Source: DATARH01 sp036268425
Lineage (GTDB): Bacteria > Pseudomonadota > Alphaproteobacteria > ATCC43930 > CGMCC-115725
Direction of reading: 5' to 3'
Assembly (NCBI GenBank): GCA_036268425.1
Contig: DATAUE010000065.1
Coordinates: 1-64,000, forward strand
DNA length: 64,000 nt
In this document: positions 42,194-51,124 of the stretch, piece by piece
How the letters are laid out: the number at the start of each line of letters is the position of its first letter
Position numbering within the stretch: position 1 is the stretch's first letter
Program-made: the position numbers and the translations under genes
The notes under the pieces: model-generated
The model's input: the letters and a program-made list of their open reading frames with translations, nothing else
The model's database searches: none
What the model was told of the DNA's origin: nothing

Positions 42194-43789
42194 ATGCGCA
42201 TCGTTTCGATTGCAGCTTTGATTGGCGGATTGCTCGGAGCGTTCTGCTTCGGCGACGCCGCGCTGGCGCAGAAATCCGGCGGTATTCTGCGGATCTATCA
42301 CCGCGACAGCCCGGCCAGCATGTCGATCCACGAAGAAGGCACGATCGGGGTGATCCTGCCGATGATGGGCGTCTTCAACAATCTCGTCGTGTTCGACCAG
42401 AACGTGCCGCAGAACAGCGACAGTTCGATCGTGCCCGACCTCGCGACAAGCTGGACCTGGAACAGCGATCACACGGGGCTGACCTTCAAGCTGCGCGACG
42501 GTGTCAAATGGCATGACGGCAAGCCGTTCACCTCGGCCGACGTCAAATGCACGTTCGACATGCTGATCAACCAAGGCAAGGAAAAGCTGCGCCTCAACTA
42601 CCGCGAAAGCTGGTGGGTCAACGTCAAGGAGACGACGGTCAACGGCGACGGCGAAGCGACGATTCACCTGAAAAAGCCGCAACCGGCTCTGCTGGCGATG
42701 CTTGCGGCGGGCTATACGCCAATCTACCCCTGCCATGTGACGCCGGCCCAGATGCGACAGCACCCGATCGGCACCGGCCCGTTCAAATTTGTCGAATACA
42801 AGCCGAACCAGGACATCAAGCTGACGAAGAATACCGATTACTGGAAGCCCGGTCGCCCGTATCTCGACGGTATCGAATACACGATCATCCCCAACCGCTC
42901 GACGGCGATCCTCGCCTTTATCGCCGGCAATTTCGATATGACCTTCCCTTATGAGGTCACGTTCCCGCTATTGAAGGACATCAAGGCGCAGGCACCGCAG
43001 GCGGTATGCCAGGAAGGCGCCGCCAACGAGTCGGTTGGCGTGCTGATCAACCGCACCAAGCCGCCGTTCGATAATGCCGATGTGCGCGATGCGATCGCGC
43101 TGACGATCGACCGCAAATCGTTTATCGACATTCTGGGGCAAGGCGAAGGCGATATCGGCGGCTCGTTGCTGCCGCCGCCGGAGGGCGTCTGGGGCATGCC
43201 GACCGAGCGCCTGATGACGCTCCCCGGGTATGGGGGCGACGTCAAGGCGAACCGCGAGAAAGCGCGGGAATTGATGAAAAAGGCTGGGTACGGCCCCGAC
43301 AAGCACCTGACGATGAAACTGTCGACCCGCAACATCGCGGTCTATCGCGACCCCAGCGCGATCCTGCTCGACCAGCTCAAGGAAATCTGGATCGATGGTG
43401 ACCTGGAACTCGTCGAAACGGCGAATTGGGTGCCAAAGCTGATCCGCAAGGATTTTATGCTCGGTCTCAATGTTCTCGGCACCGGCGTCGACGACCCCGA
43501 TGTGTATTTCTATCAGAACTACGTCAGTTACTCGAAGCGCAACTACCCCGGCTACAACAGTCCCGAATTCGACAAGCTGGTCGACCAGCAATCGCAGGAA
43601 CTCGACCCGGTCAAACGCAAAAAGCTGGCGCAGGACGCCGACTTTCTGCTGCAGAAGGACCTCGGGCGGCCGGTCATCTACCATCTGCGCGCGGCGACCT
43701 GCTGGCAGCCCTACCTCAAAGGCATCAAGCTGATGACCAACAGCCAGTACAACGGTTGGCGGATGGAAGATTGGTGGCTCGATAAATAA
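42194..43789 (+). CDS. Family 5 periplasmic peptide/solute-binding protein
   Basis: The 531-aa protein has a signal peptide (MRIVSIAALIGGLLGAFC, cut after ALAQ near residue 26) and the SBP_bac_5 pattern: IVPDLATSWTWNSDHTGLTFKLRDGVKWHDGKPFTSADV, HPIGTGPFKFVEYKPNQDI and DVRDAIALTIDRKSFID. Members deliver di- or oligopeptides, nickel or other solutes to ABC transporters. GGGGAGGAG precedes the start. No dpp/opp permease or ATPase genes follow; the gene ends at a hairpin. Confidence 0.9.
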   Translation: MRIVSIAALIGGLLGAFCFGDAALAQKSGGILRIYHRDSPASMSIHEEGTIGVILPMMGVFNNLVVFDQNVPQNSDSSIVPDLATSWTWNSDHTGLTFKLRDGVKWHDGKPFTSADVKCTFDMLINQGKEKLRLNYRESWWVNVKETTVNGDGEATIHLKKPQPALLAMLAAGYTPIYPCHVTPAQMRQHPIGTGPFKFVEYKPNQDIKLTKNTDYWKPGRPYLDGIEYTIIPNRSTAILAFIAGNFDMTFPYEVTFPLLKDIKAQAPQAVCQEGAANESVGVLINRTKPPFDNADVRDAIALTIDRKSFIDILGQGEGDIGGSLLPPPEGVWGMPTERLMTLPGYGGDVKANREKARELMKKAGYGPDKHLTMKLSTRNIAVYRDPSAILLDQLKEIWIDGDLELVETANWVPKLIRKDFMLGLNVLGTGVDDPDVYFYQNYVSYSKRNYPGYNSPEFDKLVDQQSQELDPVKRKKLAQDADFLLQKDLGRPVIYHLRAATCWQPYLKGIKLMTNSQYNGWRMEDWWLDK

Positions 43790-43809
43790 GGCAACGCCCT
43801 TGAATGTGG

Positions 43810-43834
43810 GCAACCCCGGCGGCGGCGGGGTTGC
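43810..43834. terminator. Hairpin terminator between convergent genes
   Basis: GCAACCCCG (43810-43818) and CGGGGTTGC (43826-43834) form a perfect 9-bp stem with a 7-nt loop, 20 bp after the solute-binding protein stop and before the aquaporin stop on the other strand. It is followed by ATCGTCTTTCC, a weak T-run. Confidence 0.65.
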
Positions 43835-43861
43835 ATCGTCTTTCCGGCGGCGCGAAGGTGT

Positions 43862-44593
43862 TCAGGCCGCGATCCTGTCGATCTCCGCGACCGGCACGGC
43901 GCTCGCAAACGCGCGGCGATGGACGATGCCGGCAACCACCGCACCCACCAGCGGCGCCAGCCAGAACAGCCATAATTGAGCGAGCGCCCAGCCGCCGGCA
44001 AACAGCGCCGGTCCCGTGCTGCGCGCCGGGTTGACCGACGTATTGGTCACCGGAATGCTGATCAGATGAATCAGCGTCAGGCACAGGCCGATCGCGAGCG
44101 GTGCAAGTGCAGCGGGTGCCCGCGGGTCCGTCGCACCGAGGATGACCGTCAGAAACATAAAGGTCATCACCATTTCGCACACCATCGCAGCCGGTAGCGA
44201 ATAACCGCCCGGCGAGTGCTCGGCGTAGCCGTTCGAGGCGAAGCCGGCGTGGACATCGAACCCGGCCTTGCCGCTCGCGATCAGATAGAGAATACCGGCG
44301 CCAACCACCGCGCCGATCACCTGAGCAACGATATACGGAAGGACATCGCCAGATGGGAAACGGCGACCCGCCCAGAGGCCGACCGTAACCGCCGGGTTCA
44401 GGTGACAGCCGGAGATATGCCCGATCGCGTAAGCCATCGTCAGTACGGTCAGGCCGAAAGCAAGGGCTACCCCCAACAGCCCGACGCCGACCTGCGGAAA
44501 CGCTGCCGCCAGCACGGCCGTGCCGCATCCTCCGAGGACCAGCCACAAGGTTCCGATGGCTTCGGCAGTCAGCCGGGTGCTTATGCTACTCAT
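43862..44593 (-). CDS. aqpZ: Aquaporin Z
   Basis: The 243-aa membrane protein has six transmembrane helices and two NPA boxes, NPA 66-68 (SGCHLNPAVT) and NPA 188-190 (SVNPARS). The Arg191 after the second NPA, and the His and Cys before the NPA regions, fit the water-selective filter. The alphaproteobacterial and E. coli AqpZ pattern AEAIGTLWLVLGGCG is present. It passes water across the inner membrane. GGAGAGGG precedes the start. Confidence 0.93.
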   Translation of the reverse strand: MSSISTRLTAEAIGTLWLVLGGCGTAVLAAAFPQVGVGLLGVALAFGLTVLTMAYAIGHISGCHLNPAVTVGLWAGRRFPSGDVLPYIVAQVIGAVVGAGILYLIASGKAGFDVHAGFASNGYAEHSPGGYSLPAAMVCEMVMTFMFLTVILGATDPRAPAALAPLAIGLCLTLIHLISIPVTNTSVNPARSTGPALFAGGWALAQLWLFWLAPLVGAVVAGIVHRRAFASAVPVAEIDRIAA

Positions 44594-44714
44594 CGCCCTC
44601 TCCTTGAGAATGCGGCGACGCGAGCAGGTTCTCGCGAACCGCGAACCAACACGGGGGCATAATAGCGGAAATCGCGAGCCGGTGGTCGGGTTTCAGGGTC
44701 CTCCAGCGTCGGCC

Positions 44715-46406
44715 TCAGGCCGTGGCTTCTTCCTGCACGCCGAGTTCGGCAATCATCTGCTCGCGCATGATGAATTTCTGGATTTTGCCGGTGACGGTCA
44801 TTGGAAATTCGTCGACGAAGCGGACATGCCGCGGGATTTTGAAATGCGCGATCTGGCCGTGGCAAAACGCGTGCAGTTCCGCCAGCTCCAGGGTTTCGCC
44901 GGCGCGCAGCCTGACCCACGCGCAGATTTCCTCGCCGTAGCGTTGGTCGGGCACGCCGAACACCTGCACATCCTGAATTTTGGGATGGCGGAAGAGGAAT
45001 TCCTCGACCTCGCGGGGATAGACGTTTTCGCCGCCGCGGATGACCATGTCTTTGATGCGGCCGACGATGTTGCAATAGCCGTCATCGTCTATCGTCGCGA
45101 GGTCGCCGGTATGCATCCAGCGCGCCGCATCGATCGCCTGCGCGGTGCGCTCGGCATCGTCCCAATAGCCGAGCATGATCGAATAACCGCGGGTGCACAG
45201 TTCGCCCGTCGTGCCGCACGGCACGACGCGGCCTTCGGCATCGACGACCTTTGCCTCGACATGCGCGTGAATGCGCCCGACCGTCGATACCTGCTTTTCG
45301 ACCGGGTCGCCGATCGCGGTCTGAAAGCTGACCGGGCTGGTTTCGGTCATGCCGTAGCCGATCGTGATCTCGGTCAGGTGCATCGCCTCGATGCAGCGGC
45401 GCATGATCTCGATCGGGCACGGGGCGCCGGCCATCATGCCGGTGCGCAGGCAAGACAGGTCGAACTCGGCAAATCGCGGATGTTCCAACTCGGCGATAAA
45501 CATCGTCGGCACGCCATACAGCGCGGTGCAGCGTTCCTCGGCGACCGCCTGCAATGTCGCCAGCGGGTCGAAGCCTTCGCCCGGAAATACCATTGCCGCG
45601 CCATGCGTGATGCAGGCGAGATTGCCGATCACCATGCCAAAGCAGTGATAAAGCGGCACCGGAATGCACACCTTGTCACGCGCGGTGTAGCGCATCGCCT
45701 CGCCAAGAAAGAAACCGTTATTGAGGATGTTGTGGTGCGTCAGCGTCGCGCCTTTGGGCGCGCCGGTCGTGCCCGAGGTAAACTGGATGTTGATCGCGTC
45801 GTCGAACTGCAAACTGGCGGCCAGCTCTGCCAGCCGTGCCTGCTCGGCGGCACCGCCCAGCGCCGCGACTTCATCGAACGAGAACGCTCCCGGCGCCGTA
45901 GGTCCCCCGATCTGGATTACCGTATCGAGTGCCGGCAGTTTTTCCGCACGCAACTGTCCCGGTCGTGAACCCGCCAATTCCGGCGCAAGCACGTTGACCA
46001 TGCCGATATAATCGCTGGTCTTGAACGCTGTCGCCGTGATCAGGGCGCGGCAGCCGACCTTGTTCAGCGCATATTCCAGCTCAGACAGCCGATAAGCCGG
46101 GTTGATGTTGACCAGGATGATGCCGGCCTTTGCCGTGGCAAACTGGGCGATGACCCATTCGACGCAGTTCGGCGCCCAGATCGCGACCCGCTCGCCCGGC
46201 GCGATCCCGAGCGCGACGAGGCCGGCGGCGAACGCATCGACACGCTCGCCGAGTTCGCCATAGGTCCAGCGAATGCCCTGCTGCCGCACGCTCAGCGCGT
46301 GGCAATCCCCGTATAGCGAGACGGCTTTGTCGAAGGCGGCGCCGATCGTTTCCCCGAGGAGCGGTGTCGTTGCCACGCCGTGCATATAGCTCGGGGCGCT
46401 GGTCAT
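44715..46406 (-). CDS. AMP-binding acyl-CoA synthetase (medium/long chain)
   Basis: The 563-aa adenylate-forming enzyme shows FTSGTTGAPKGATLTH (P-loop), YGMTETSP, the hinge GRIKDMVIRGGENVYP and the catalytic Lys in VTGKIQKFIMR. It makes acyl-CoA from a fatty or aromatic carboxylic acid, ATP and CoA. ATG 46406 is preceded by GGAGGAGAC. The pattern is close to FadD3/AcsM-type synthetases common in Alphaproteobacteria. It could feed the beta-oxidation enzymes encoded at 55 kb. Confidence 0.9.
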   Translation of the reverse strand: MTSAPSYMHGVATTPLLGETIGAAFDKAVSLYGDCHALSVRQQGIRWTYGELGERVDAFAAGLVALGIAPGERVAIWAPNCVEWVIAQFATAKAGIILVNINPAYRLSELEYALNKVGCRALITATAFKTSDYIGMVNVLAPELAGSRPGQLRAEKLPALDTVIQIGGPTAPGAFSFDEVAALGGAAEQARLAELAASLQFDDAINIQFTSGTTGAPKGATLTHHNILNNGFFLGEAMRYTARDKVCIPVPLYHCFGMVIGNLACITHGAAMVFPGEGFDPLATLQAVAEERCTALYGVPTMFIAELEHPRFAEFDLSCLRTGMMAGAPCPIEIMRRCIEAMHLTEITIGYGMTETSPVSFQTAIGDPVEKQVSTVGRIHAHVEAKVVDAEGRVVPCGTTGELCTRGYSIMLGYWDDAERTAQAIDAARWMHTGDLATIDDDGYCNIVGRIKDMVIRGGENVYPREVEEFLFRHPKIQDVQVFGVPDQRYGEEICAWVRLRAGETLELAELHAFCHGQIAHFKIPRHVRFVDEFPMTVTGKIQKFIMREQMIAELGVQEEATA

Positions 46407-46456
46407 ATTTGTGTCTCCTCCACTCCCGGCCATCGCCGGCACGCCGACCGACCGGT

Positions 46457-46485
46457 TTGTGATCACCTGATTTGCGCTATGATCA
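46457..46485 (+). promoter_or_regulatory. Candidate promoter with two TGATCA sites
   Basis: TTGTGA (46457-46462) and TATGAT (46478-46483) have a short 15-bp spacer. Two identical TGATCA palindromes at 46460-46465 and 46480-46485 lie exactly 20 bp apart (two helical turns) and overlap the promoter elements. They could be an operator for the MDR gene or the divergent acyl-CoA synthetase gene. Confidence 0.35.
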
Positions 46486-46511
46486 TCAATCGAAGGCCAT
46501 TTTCCTAGAGG

Positions 46512-47471
46512 ATGCCGATGCCCGATCAGATCCGCGCCATCGTCGTCGACCCCACCGCGCCGGGAAAGCTGGCGATCAAACCAGTGTCGCTGCGCGTCGC
46601 CGATCGCGACGAGGTTGTCGTGCGGGTGACCACGATTTCGCTGAACCGCGGCGAGACCCGTCGCGCCTTGACGCAAGCCGAACCGGGGTGGCGGCCGGGA
46701 TGGGATTTCGCCGGGATCGTCGAGACCGCCGCGGCCGACGGCAGCGGGCCGACAGCCGGCACACGCGTCGTCGGCATCCTGCCGTCGGGCGCCTGGGCCG
46801 AGCGGGTCAACTGCCGCTCCCATGCGGTCGGCACCTTGCCTGATGCGGTCAGCGACGCACAGGCCGCGACCTTGCCAGTCGCCGGGCTGACCGCGCTGCA
46901 CGCATTGCGGCAGGGCGGCCTGCTGCTCGGCCGCAAGGTGCTGGTCGATGGCGCCTCGGGCGGTGTCGGGCATCTGGCCTGCCAGCTTGCTTCAGCGGCC
47001 GGCGCGCTGGTGTGGGGACATGTGCGCCGGCCGGAATATCGCGCCGCGGTCGCCGAATGGTGCGGCAACCGCGTCGTGCTCAACCGCGATCTCGCCGCCG
47101 CCGCACCGCACGGGCCGTTCTGGCTGATCGTCGATTCACTCGGCGGCCCGGCATTGAGCGCCGCGCTCGGCATGCTGCAGCCCAACGGAACCTGCGTCAC
47201 GCTCGGCATCTCCGACGCCGCCAGCGCAACCTTTGAAAGCCGCAATTTCTTTGGTACCGGCGGTGCACGGCTTTACGGGCTGACATTGTTCCACGAATTG
47301 ATGAGCGTTGAGCGTGGCGGTATCGGTCTGCGGTTGCTGGCCGAATTGATCGCCGCCGGCAAGTTGCGGCCGCAGATTGCGGTCGAAGCGCCGTGGAGCG
47401 ATGTCGGTACGGTCGCCCGCAAGCTGATCGACCGCGAGTTCACCGGCAAGGCCGTCCTTCACATTCGCTGA
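46512..47471 (+). CDS. Zinc-independent MDR oxidoreductase (quinone reductase-like)
   Basis: The 319-aa protein belongs to the medium-chain dehydrogenase/reductases of the quinone-oxidoreductase type: ISLNRGETRRA, PGWDFAGIVE, LPVAGLTALHAL and the NADPH motif VLVDGASGGVGHLACQLA. It lacks the zinc-binding cysteine cluster. The expected activity is NADPH-dependent reduction of enones or quinones. ATG 46518 has a better-placed GAGG site than 46512, so the true start may be six bases downstream. Confidence 0.85.
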   Translation: MPMPDQIRAIVVDPTAPGKLAIKPVSLRVADRDEVVVRVTTISLNRGETRRALTQAEPGWRPGWDFAGIVETAAADGSGPTAGTRVVGILPSGAWAERVNCRSHAVGTLPDAVSDAQAATLPVAGLTALHALRQGGLLLGRKVLVDGASGGVGHLACQLASAAGALVWGHVRRPEYRAAVAEWCGNRVVLNRDLAAAAPHGPFWLIVDSLGGPALSAALGMLQPNGTCVTLGISDAASATFESRNFFGTGGARLYGLTLFHELMSVERGGIGLRLLAELIAAGKLRPQIAVEAPWSDVGTVARKLIDREFTGKAVLHIR

Positions 47472-47485
47472 CGCGCGGCGACGCC

Positions 47486-49141
47486 TCAGCGCGCGATGGC
47501 GGAACGGTTGCGGCGCACCAGCGGCATCATCAACAGCCCGACGACAAACAACACGCCGAGCGACAGGATGATGTCGTTGAAGGTCAGCACCAGCGCCTCG
47601 CGCTGCACCACACCGGCCAACATCTGCATCGCGGCCTTGCCGGGATCGCCCGGTATCAGCGAGTCGAACCGGCCGCTTTGCGCGTCGAGAAATTGCTGCA
47701 CGACCGGGCGCGCCGGGTTGATGTTCTCGATCAGCCGGCTCCAGTGAAAATGCAGACGCGCGTTCATAATCGTGCCGATCGTCGCGAGTGCGATGGCGCC
47801 GCCGAGATCGCGGGTCAGATTGTAAAGTCCGGCGGCGTTCTTGAGCTTGTCCGGCGGCAGCGACCCCAATGCGATCAGATTGGCTGGCAGATAGCAGAAC
47901 ATCAGCGCAAACCCGCGCACCGCCTGCGGGATCAGCAATTCGTTGAAACTCGATTGATTATTGAGACCGGCGGTCAGGTACATCGCAAAGGCGAACAGCC
48001 CCATCCCGATGCCGAGCATGACCCGCAGATCGAGGGTTCGCGCGATATGCGGCGTCAGCGGCGCCAGCATCATTTGCGCAAGGCCGGTCACAACCACCGT
48101 CTCGCCGATCTGCAGCGCGTTAAAGCCACGCACCTGCGCCAGAAACAGCGGTATCACATAGGTCGCGCCGTAAAGCCCGGTGCCGACGATAAAAGTGTAG
48201 AATGAACCCAGGGCGAAGTTGCGGTTCAGAAAAGCCCGCAAATCGACGATCGGCTGGCTCGCCGTCAGCACCCGCCAGAAGAAAAAGAATGCGGCCGACG
48301 CGGAGACGACACCGGCGACGAAAATCGTATCGTCGGCAAACCAGTCCCAGCGCGGGCCTTCTTCGAGTACATATTCGAGACAGCCGAGAAACAGCCCCAT
48401 CATCAACAGGCCGAACAGGTCGAATTTGCGCAGCAGCGACGGGTCGGGCTTGTCGATGTCGATCGTCAGCCACACCACCGCCGCGACCGCCAGCCCCGGA
48501 ATGATGTTGACCAGAAACAGCCAGTGCCACGAAAACGTATCGGTCAGGAAACCGCCGATGGTCGGCCCCAAGGTCGATGACAGGTTCAGGATCAGCGAAA
48601 TCAGCACCATCACTGTTGCGAGCTGCTGGCCGCGGAATTTGCTGTAGACGACCGGAAACACCGCCGGGGTGATCGCACCGCCGCAATAGCCCTGCAACGC
48701 GCGGTAGAGGATCATCTGGCCGAGGCTGGTCGAGGTCGCGCACAGCGCGCTGGCGCCGGTAAATCCGAGGGTCGCGACGACAAACACAATGCGCGTCGAC
48801 AGCAGCCGCGACAGCGTGCCGGAAAACGGCACCATCACGACATCGGCGATCAGGTAGGCGGTCTGCACCCAGCTGATTTCATCGGGGCTGGCCGACAGCC
48901 CGCCTTGGATCTGTGTCAGGGAGCTGGTGACGATCTGCACATCCATGATCGCCATAAACAAGCCGACCACCATCGCCAGGACACCGATCCAGTCGCGCAA
49001 GGTCGGTTGCGTTTGCGCGGCAGGCTGCCCCGGTGGCGGCGCGGTGGTTGTCGGAGGTGGCGCCGGCGGCGGATCGGGAATGCGGCTCGGCGCGCGTCGC
49101 AACCCGCCGCGCCGCAACGCAGGAACCAGCGCCCAACTCAT
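47486..49141 (-). CDS. DHA2-family multidrug efflux permease (EmrB/QacA type)
   Basis: The 551-aa inner-membrane transporter has 14 predicted helices, the DHA2 motif MAIMDVQIVTSSLTQIQGGL near helix 1, and RALQGYCGGAITPAVFPV (motif C-like region). A Pro-rich cytoplasmic N-terminus of about 45 residues (PDPPPAPPPTTTAPPPG) is unusual. It exports drugs or organic acids using the proton gradient together with the membrane fusion protein encoded upstream. Their genes overlap by ATGA. Repression is likely by the divergent TetR protein. Confidence 0.9.
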   Translation of the reverse strand: MSWALVPALRRGGLRRAPSRIPDPPPAPPPTTTAPPPGQPAAQTQPTLRDWIGVLAMVVGLFMAIMDVQIVTSSLTQIQGGLSASPDEISWVQTAYLIADVVMVPFSGTLSRLLSTRIVFVVATLGFTGASALCATSTSLGQMILYRALQGYCGGAITPAVFPVVYSKFRGQQLATVMVLISLILNLSSTLGPTIGGFLTDTFSWHWLFLVNIIPGLAVAAVVWLTIDIDKPDPSLLRKFDLFGLLMMGLFLGCLEYVLEEGPRWDWFADDTIFVAGVVSASAAFFFFWRVLTASQPIVDLRAFLNRNFALGSFYTFIVGTGLYGATYVIPLFLAQVRGFNALQIGETVVVTGLAQMMLAPLTPHIARTLDLRVMLGIGMGLFAFAMYLTAGLNNQSSFNELLIPQAVRGFALMFCYLPANLIALGSLPPDKLKNAAGLYNLTRDLGGAIALATIGTIMNARLHFHWSRLIENINPARPVVQQFLDAQSGRFDSLIPGDPGKAAMQMLAGVVQREALVLTFNDIILSLGVLFVVGLLMMPLVRRNRSAIAR

Positions 49142-50292
49142 TCGACGCGGCTGGTCGCGGCAGCGGGAATGGCCGATGCCGGCCTTGCCTGTACCGCGCC
49201 GATGACCGCAGGCGGAGGTTGCCTAGTCGGATTTTCGGCCCCCGGAGTGGTTATCGGCGCGGCGACCGGCTCGGCGCGAGTATCGACGCTTACGGTTACC
49301 GACAGACCAGGCCGCAGCAGCCGGGCGAGCGGCCCCTCTGTCGGCAACGCGATGCGGACCGGCACGCGCTGCACGATCTTGGTGAAGTTGCCGGTCGCAT
49401 TGTCCGGCGGCAGCAGGCTGAATTGGGCGCCGCTTGCCGGAGCGAAGCTCTCGATGCGACCGGTCACCTTCTGGTCGGGATAGGCGTCGACCGTAATATC
49501 GGCCGGCTGCCCCGGCCGCATATGCGTCAGTTGCGTCTCCTTGAAGTTCGCCGTGACGTAGACATAGGGCAGCGGCACTAGCGACAGCAGTAGCGTCCCC
49601 GGCTTGACGTATTGCCCGACGCGACCGGCGCGGTTGCCGGCGACACCCGCGACCGGCGCGCGAATCACTGTGTTGTCGAGATCGTTCTGGGCCAGTTGCC
49701 GGGTCGCCCGCACCTGTTGCAGGCGCGCTTCCTCCTCGCGCTTTTGCGATTCGAGCACACCAAGCTGGTTCTGCTCGGCGCCGACCGCGGCACGCGCCTT
49801 GTCGAGGGCAGCCTCGGCCTTGCGCGAGTCGGCATCGGCGGTCTCGAAGCGCTGGCGGGTCGCGTAGTCGCTGCCGACCAGTGCGGCATAGCGTTTGTAG
49901 TCAAGCCGCGCCCGGTTGAGATCGGCATCGGCCGATTGCACGCCTGCCGTGGCCTGATCGATCATCGCCTGCTGGAGTTTGAGGCGGCTGGCATAGGTGG
50001 CGACGACGGCTTCTTCGGTCGCCACCGCGGCGTCGGCCTGTGCCTTGCGCGCGGCAAAATCGCGGTCGTCGATGACAAACAACACCTGGCCGGCGGCAAC
50101 CGATTGGTTGTCCTCGACCTTCACATCCTTGATGTAACCCTCGATCTTGGGGCTGATCGCGGTTACGTCGCTTTGCACATAGGCGTCGTCGGTGGCCTGC
50201 TGAAACCGCCACTCGGTCCACCAACGCCAGCCCCCGCCGGCCGCCGCCAGCAGCACGACGACCAGCACCACAAAAAACGCCGCCTTGCGCAT
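49138..50292 (-). CDS. EmrA/HlyD-family membrane fusion protein
   Basis: The 384-aa protein has one N-terminal membrane anchor (residues 5-25), a lipoyl/barrel-sandwich half-motif (TDDAYVQSDVTAISPKIEGYIKDVKVEDNQSVAAGQVLF), a long alpha-helical hairpin (about 85-205) and the second half (IRAPVAGVAGNRAGRVGQYVKPGTLLLSLVPL). This is the EmrA layout, bridging the EmrB permease to an outer membrane channel. The C-terminal 40 residues are Pro/Ala-rich. No TolC gene is adjacent. Confidence 0.9.
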   Translation of the reverse strand: MRKAAFFVVLVVVLLAAAGGGWRWWTEWRFQQATDDAYVQSDVTAISPKIEGYIKDVKVEDNQSVAAGQVLFVIDDRDFAARKAQADAAVATEEAVVATYASRLKLQQAMIDQATAGVQSADADLNRARLDYKRYAALVGSDYATRQRFETADADSRKAEAALDKARAAVGAEQNQLGVLESQKREEEARLQQVRATRQLAQNDLDNTVIRAPVAGVAGNRAGRVGQYVKPGTLLLSLVPLPYVYVTANFKETQLTHMRPGQPADITVDAYPDQKVTGRIESFAPASGAQFSLLPPDNATGNFTKIVQRVPVRIALPTEGPLARLLRPGLSVTVSVDTRAEPVAAPITTPGAENPTRQPPPAVIGAVQARPASAIPAAATSRVE

Positions 50293-50315
50293 AACCCCAG
50301 AATTTACCCAACTGG

Positions 50316-50330
50316 ACTGAACGGTTCAGT
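50316..50330. promoter_or_regulatory. TetR operator in the emrA/tetR spacer
   Basis: ACTGAAC (50316-50322), one base, then GTTCAGT (50324-50330) is a perfect 15-bp palindrome, followed by a further TCAGT half-repeat. It lies between the divergent efflux and regulator genes, 24 bp from the emrA start, and matches the TGAACnGTTCA-type operators of AcrR/TetR repressors. Binding here would control both directions. Confidence 0.8.
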
Positions 50331-50402
50331 TCAGTTTAATCTGGCGTCGATGCGGCCGCCAGATGCTATCTGCGGCGATGCGCAATAAAGGAGCGTTTAG
50401 GA

Positions 50403-51020
50403 GTGGTGGCTGCCGGCCGGGCGGAACACGGGAGCAAGGCCGGGGCGATCCTCGCCGCCGCCGAACGCACCTTTCTTGCCAGCGGATTCGGCGCGGTGAC
50501 AATGGACGCGATCGCCCGCGAAGCCGGTGTCTCCAAGGCCACGGTTTATGCCCATTTCACCGGCAAAGAGGAGCTGTTCGGCGCGGTGGTGGCGGAGGTC
50601 AGCGAGCGGCGCTTTGGCGGATTTTCGGCCGAGGCGCTCGACCCCAGCGACATCGAGGCGTCGCTGACGACGATCGCTTCACGCTTTCTCGACCTGGTGC
50701 TCTCGCCGGAAGCAATCGGGGTCAACCGCATCATCGTTGGCGAGGTCACGCGTTTTCCGATGCTCGGCGCGGTATTCTGGGCGGCCGGACCCGAGCGCAG
50801 CCGGGCACAAATCGAGGCGTTCCTGCGCCGGGCGGTCGAAGCCGGATCGCTCACAGTCGCCGATCCCCGTCTCGCCGCCGAACAATTCGTTGCGCTGGCG
50901 CGCGGCGAAATCCACCTGCGCAGCCTCCTGCGCCTCGAAGACCCCGGCGACGCAGCCGCGATCGCCACCGCCGCGAAAGACGCCGTCGCCACCTTTCTGC
51001 ACGCCTTCAAGCCGGGTTAG
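50403..51020 (+). CDS. TetR/AcrR-family transcriptional repressor
   Basis: The 205-aa protein has an N-terminal TetR helix-turn-helix (ILAAAERTFLASGFGAVTMDAIAREAGVSKATVYAHFTGKEELF) and a C-terminal ligand domain of the AefR/C_2 type (FPMLGAVFWAAGPERSRAQIEAFLRRAVEAGSL). It probably represses the divergent emrAB operon and itself through the palindrome at 50316-50330. The start is GTG 50403, preceded by TTTAGGAG. Confidence 0.9.
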   Translation: MVAAGRAEHGSKAGAILAAAERTFLASGFGAVTMDAIAREAGVSKATVYAHFTGKEELFGAVVAEVSERRFGGFSAEALDPSDIEASLTTIASRFLDLVLSPEAIGVNRIIVGEVTRFPMLGAVFWAAGPERSRAQIEAFLRRAVEAGSLTVADPRLAAEQFVALARGEIHLRSLLRLEDPGDAAAIATAAKDAVATFLHAFKPG

Positions 51021-51124
51021 ACAGCGATGCAGGGCGATGAGCGAAGCAAAATCCGCCGATCGACACGGAACAAATGGCAGAACAGGTGCACTTTTCCGCC
51101 CAACGCGCCCAACGATGCTACCGA

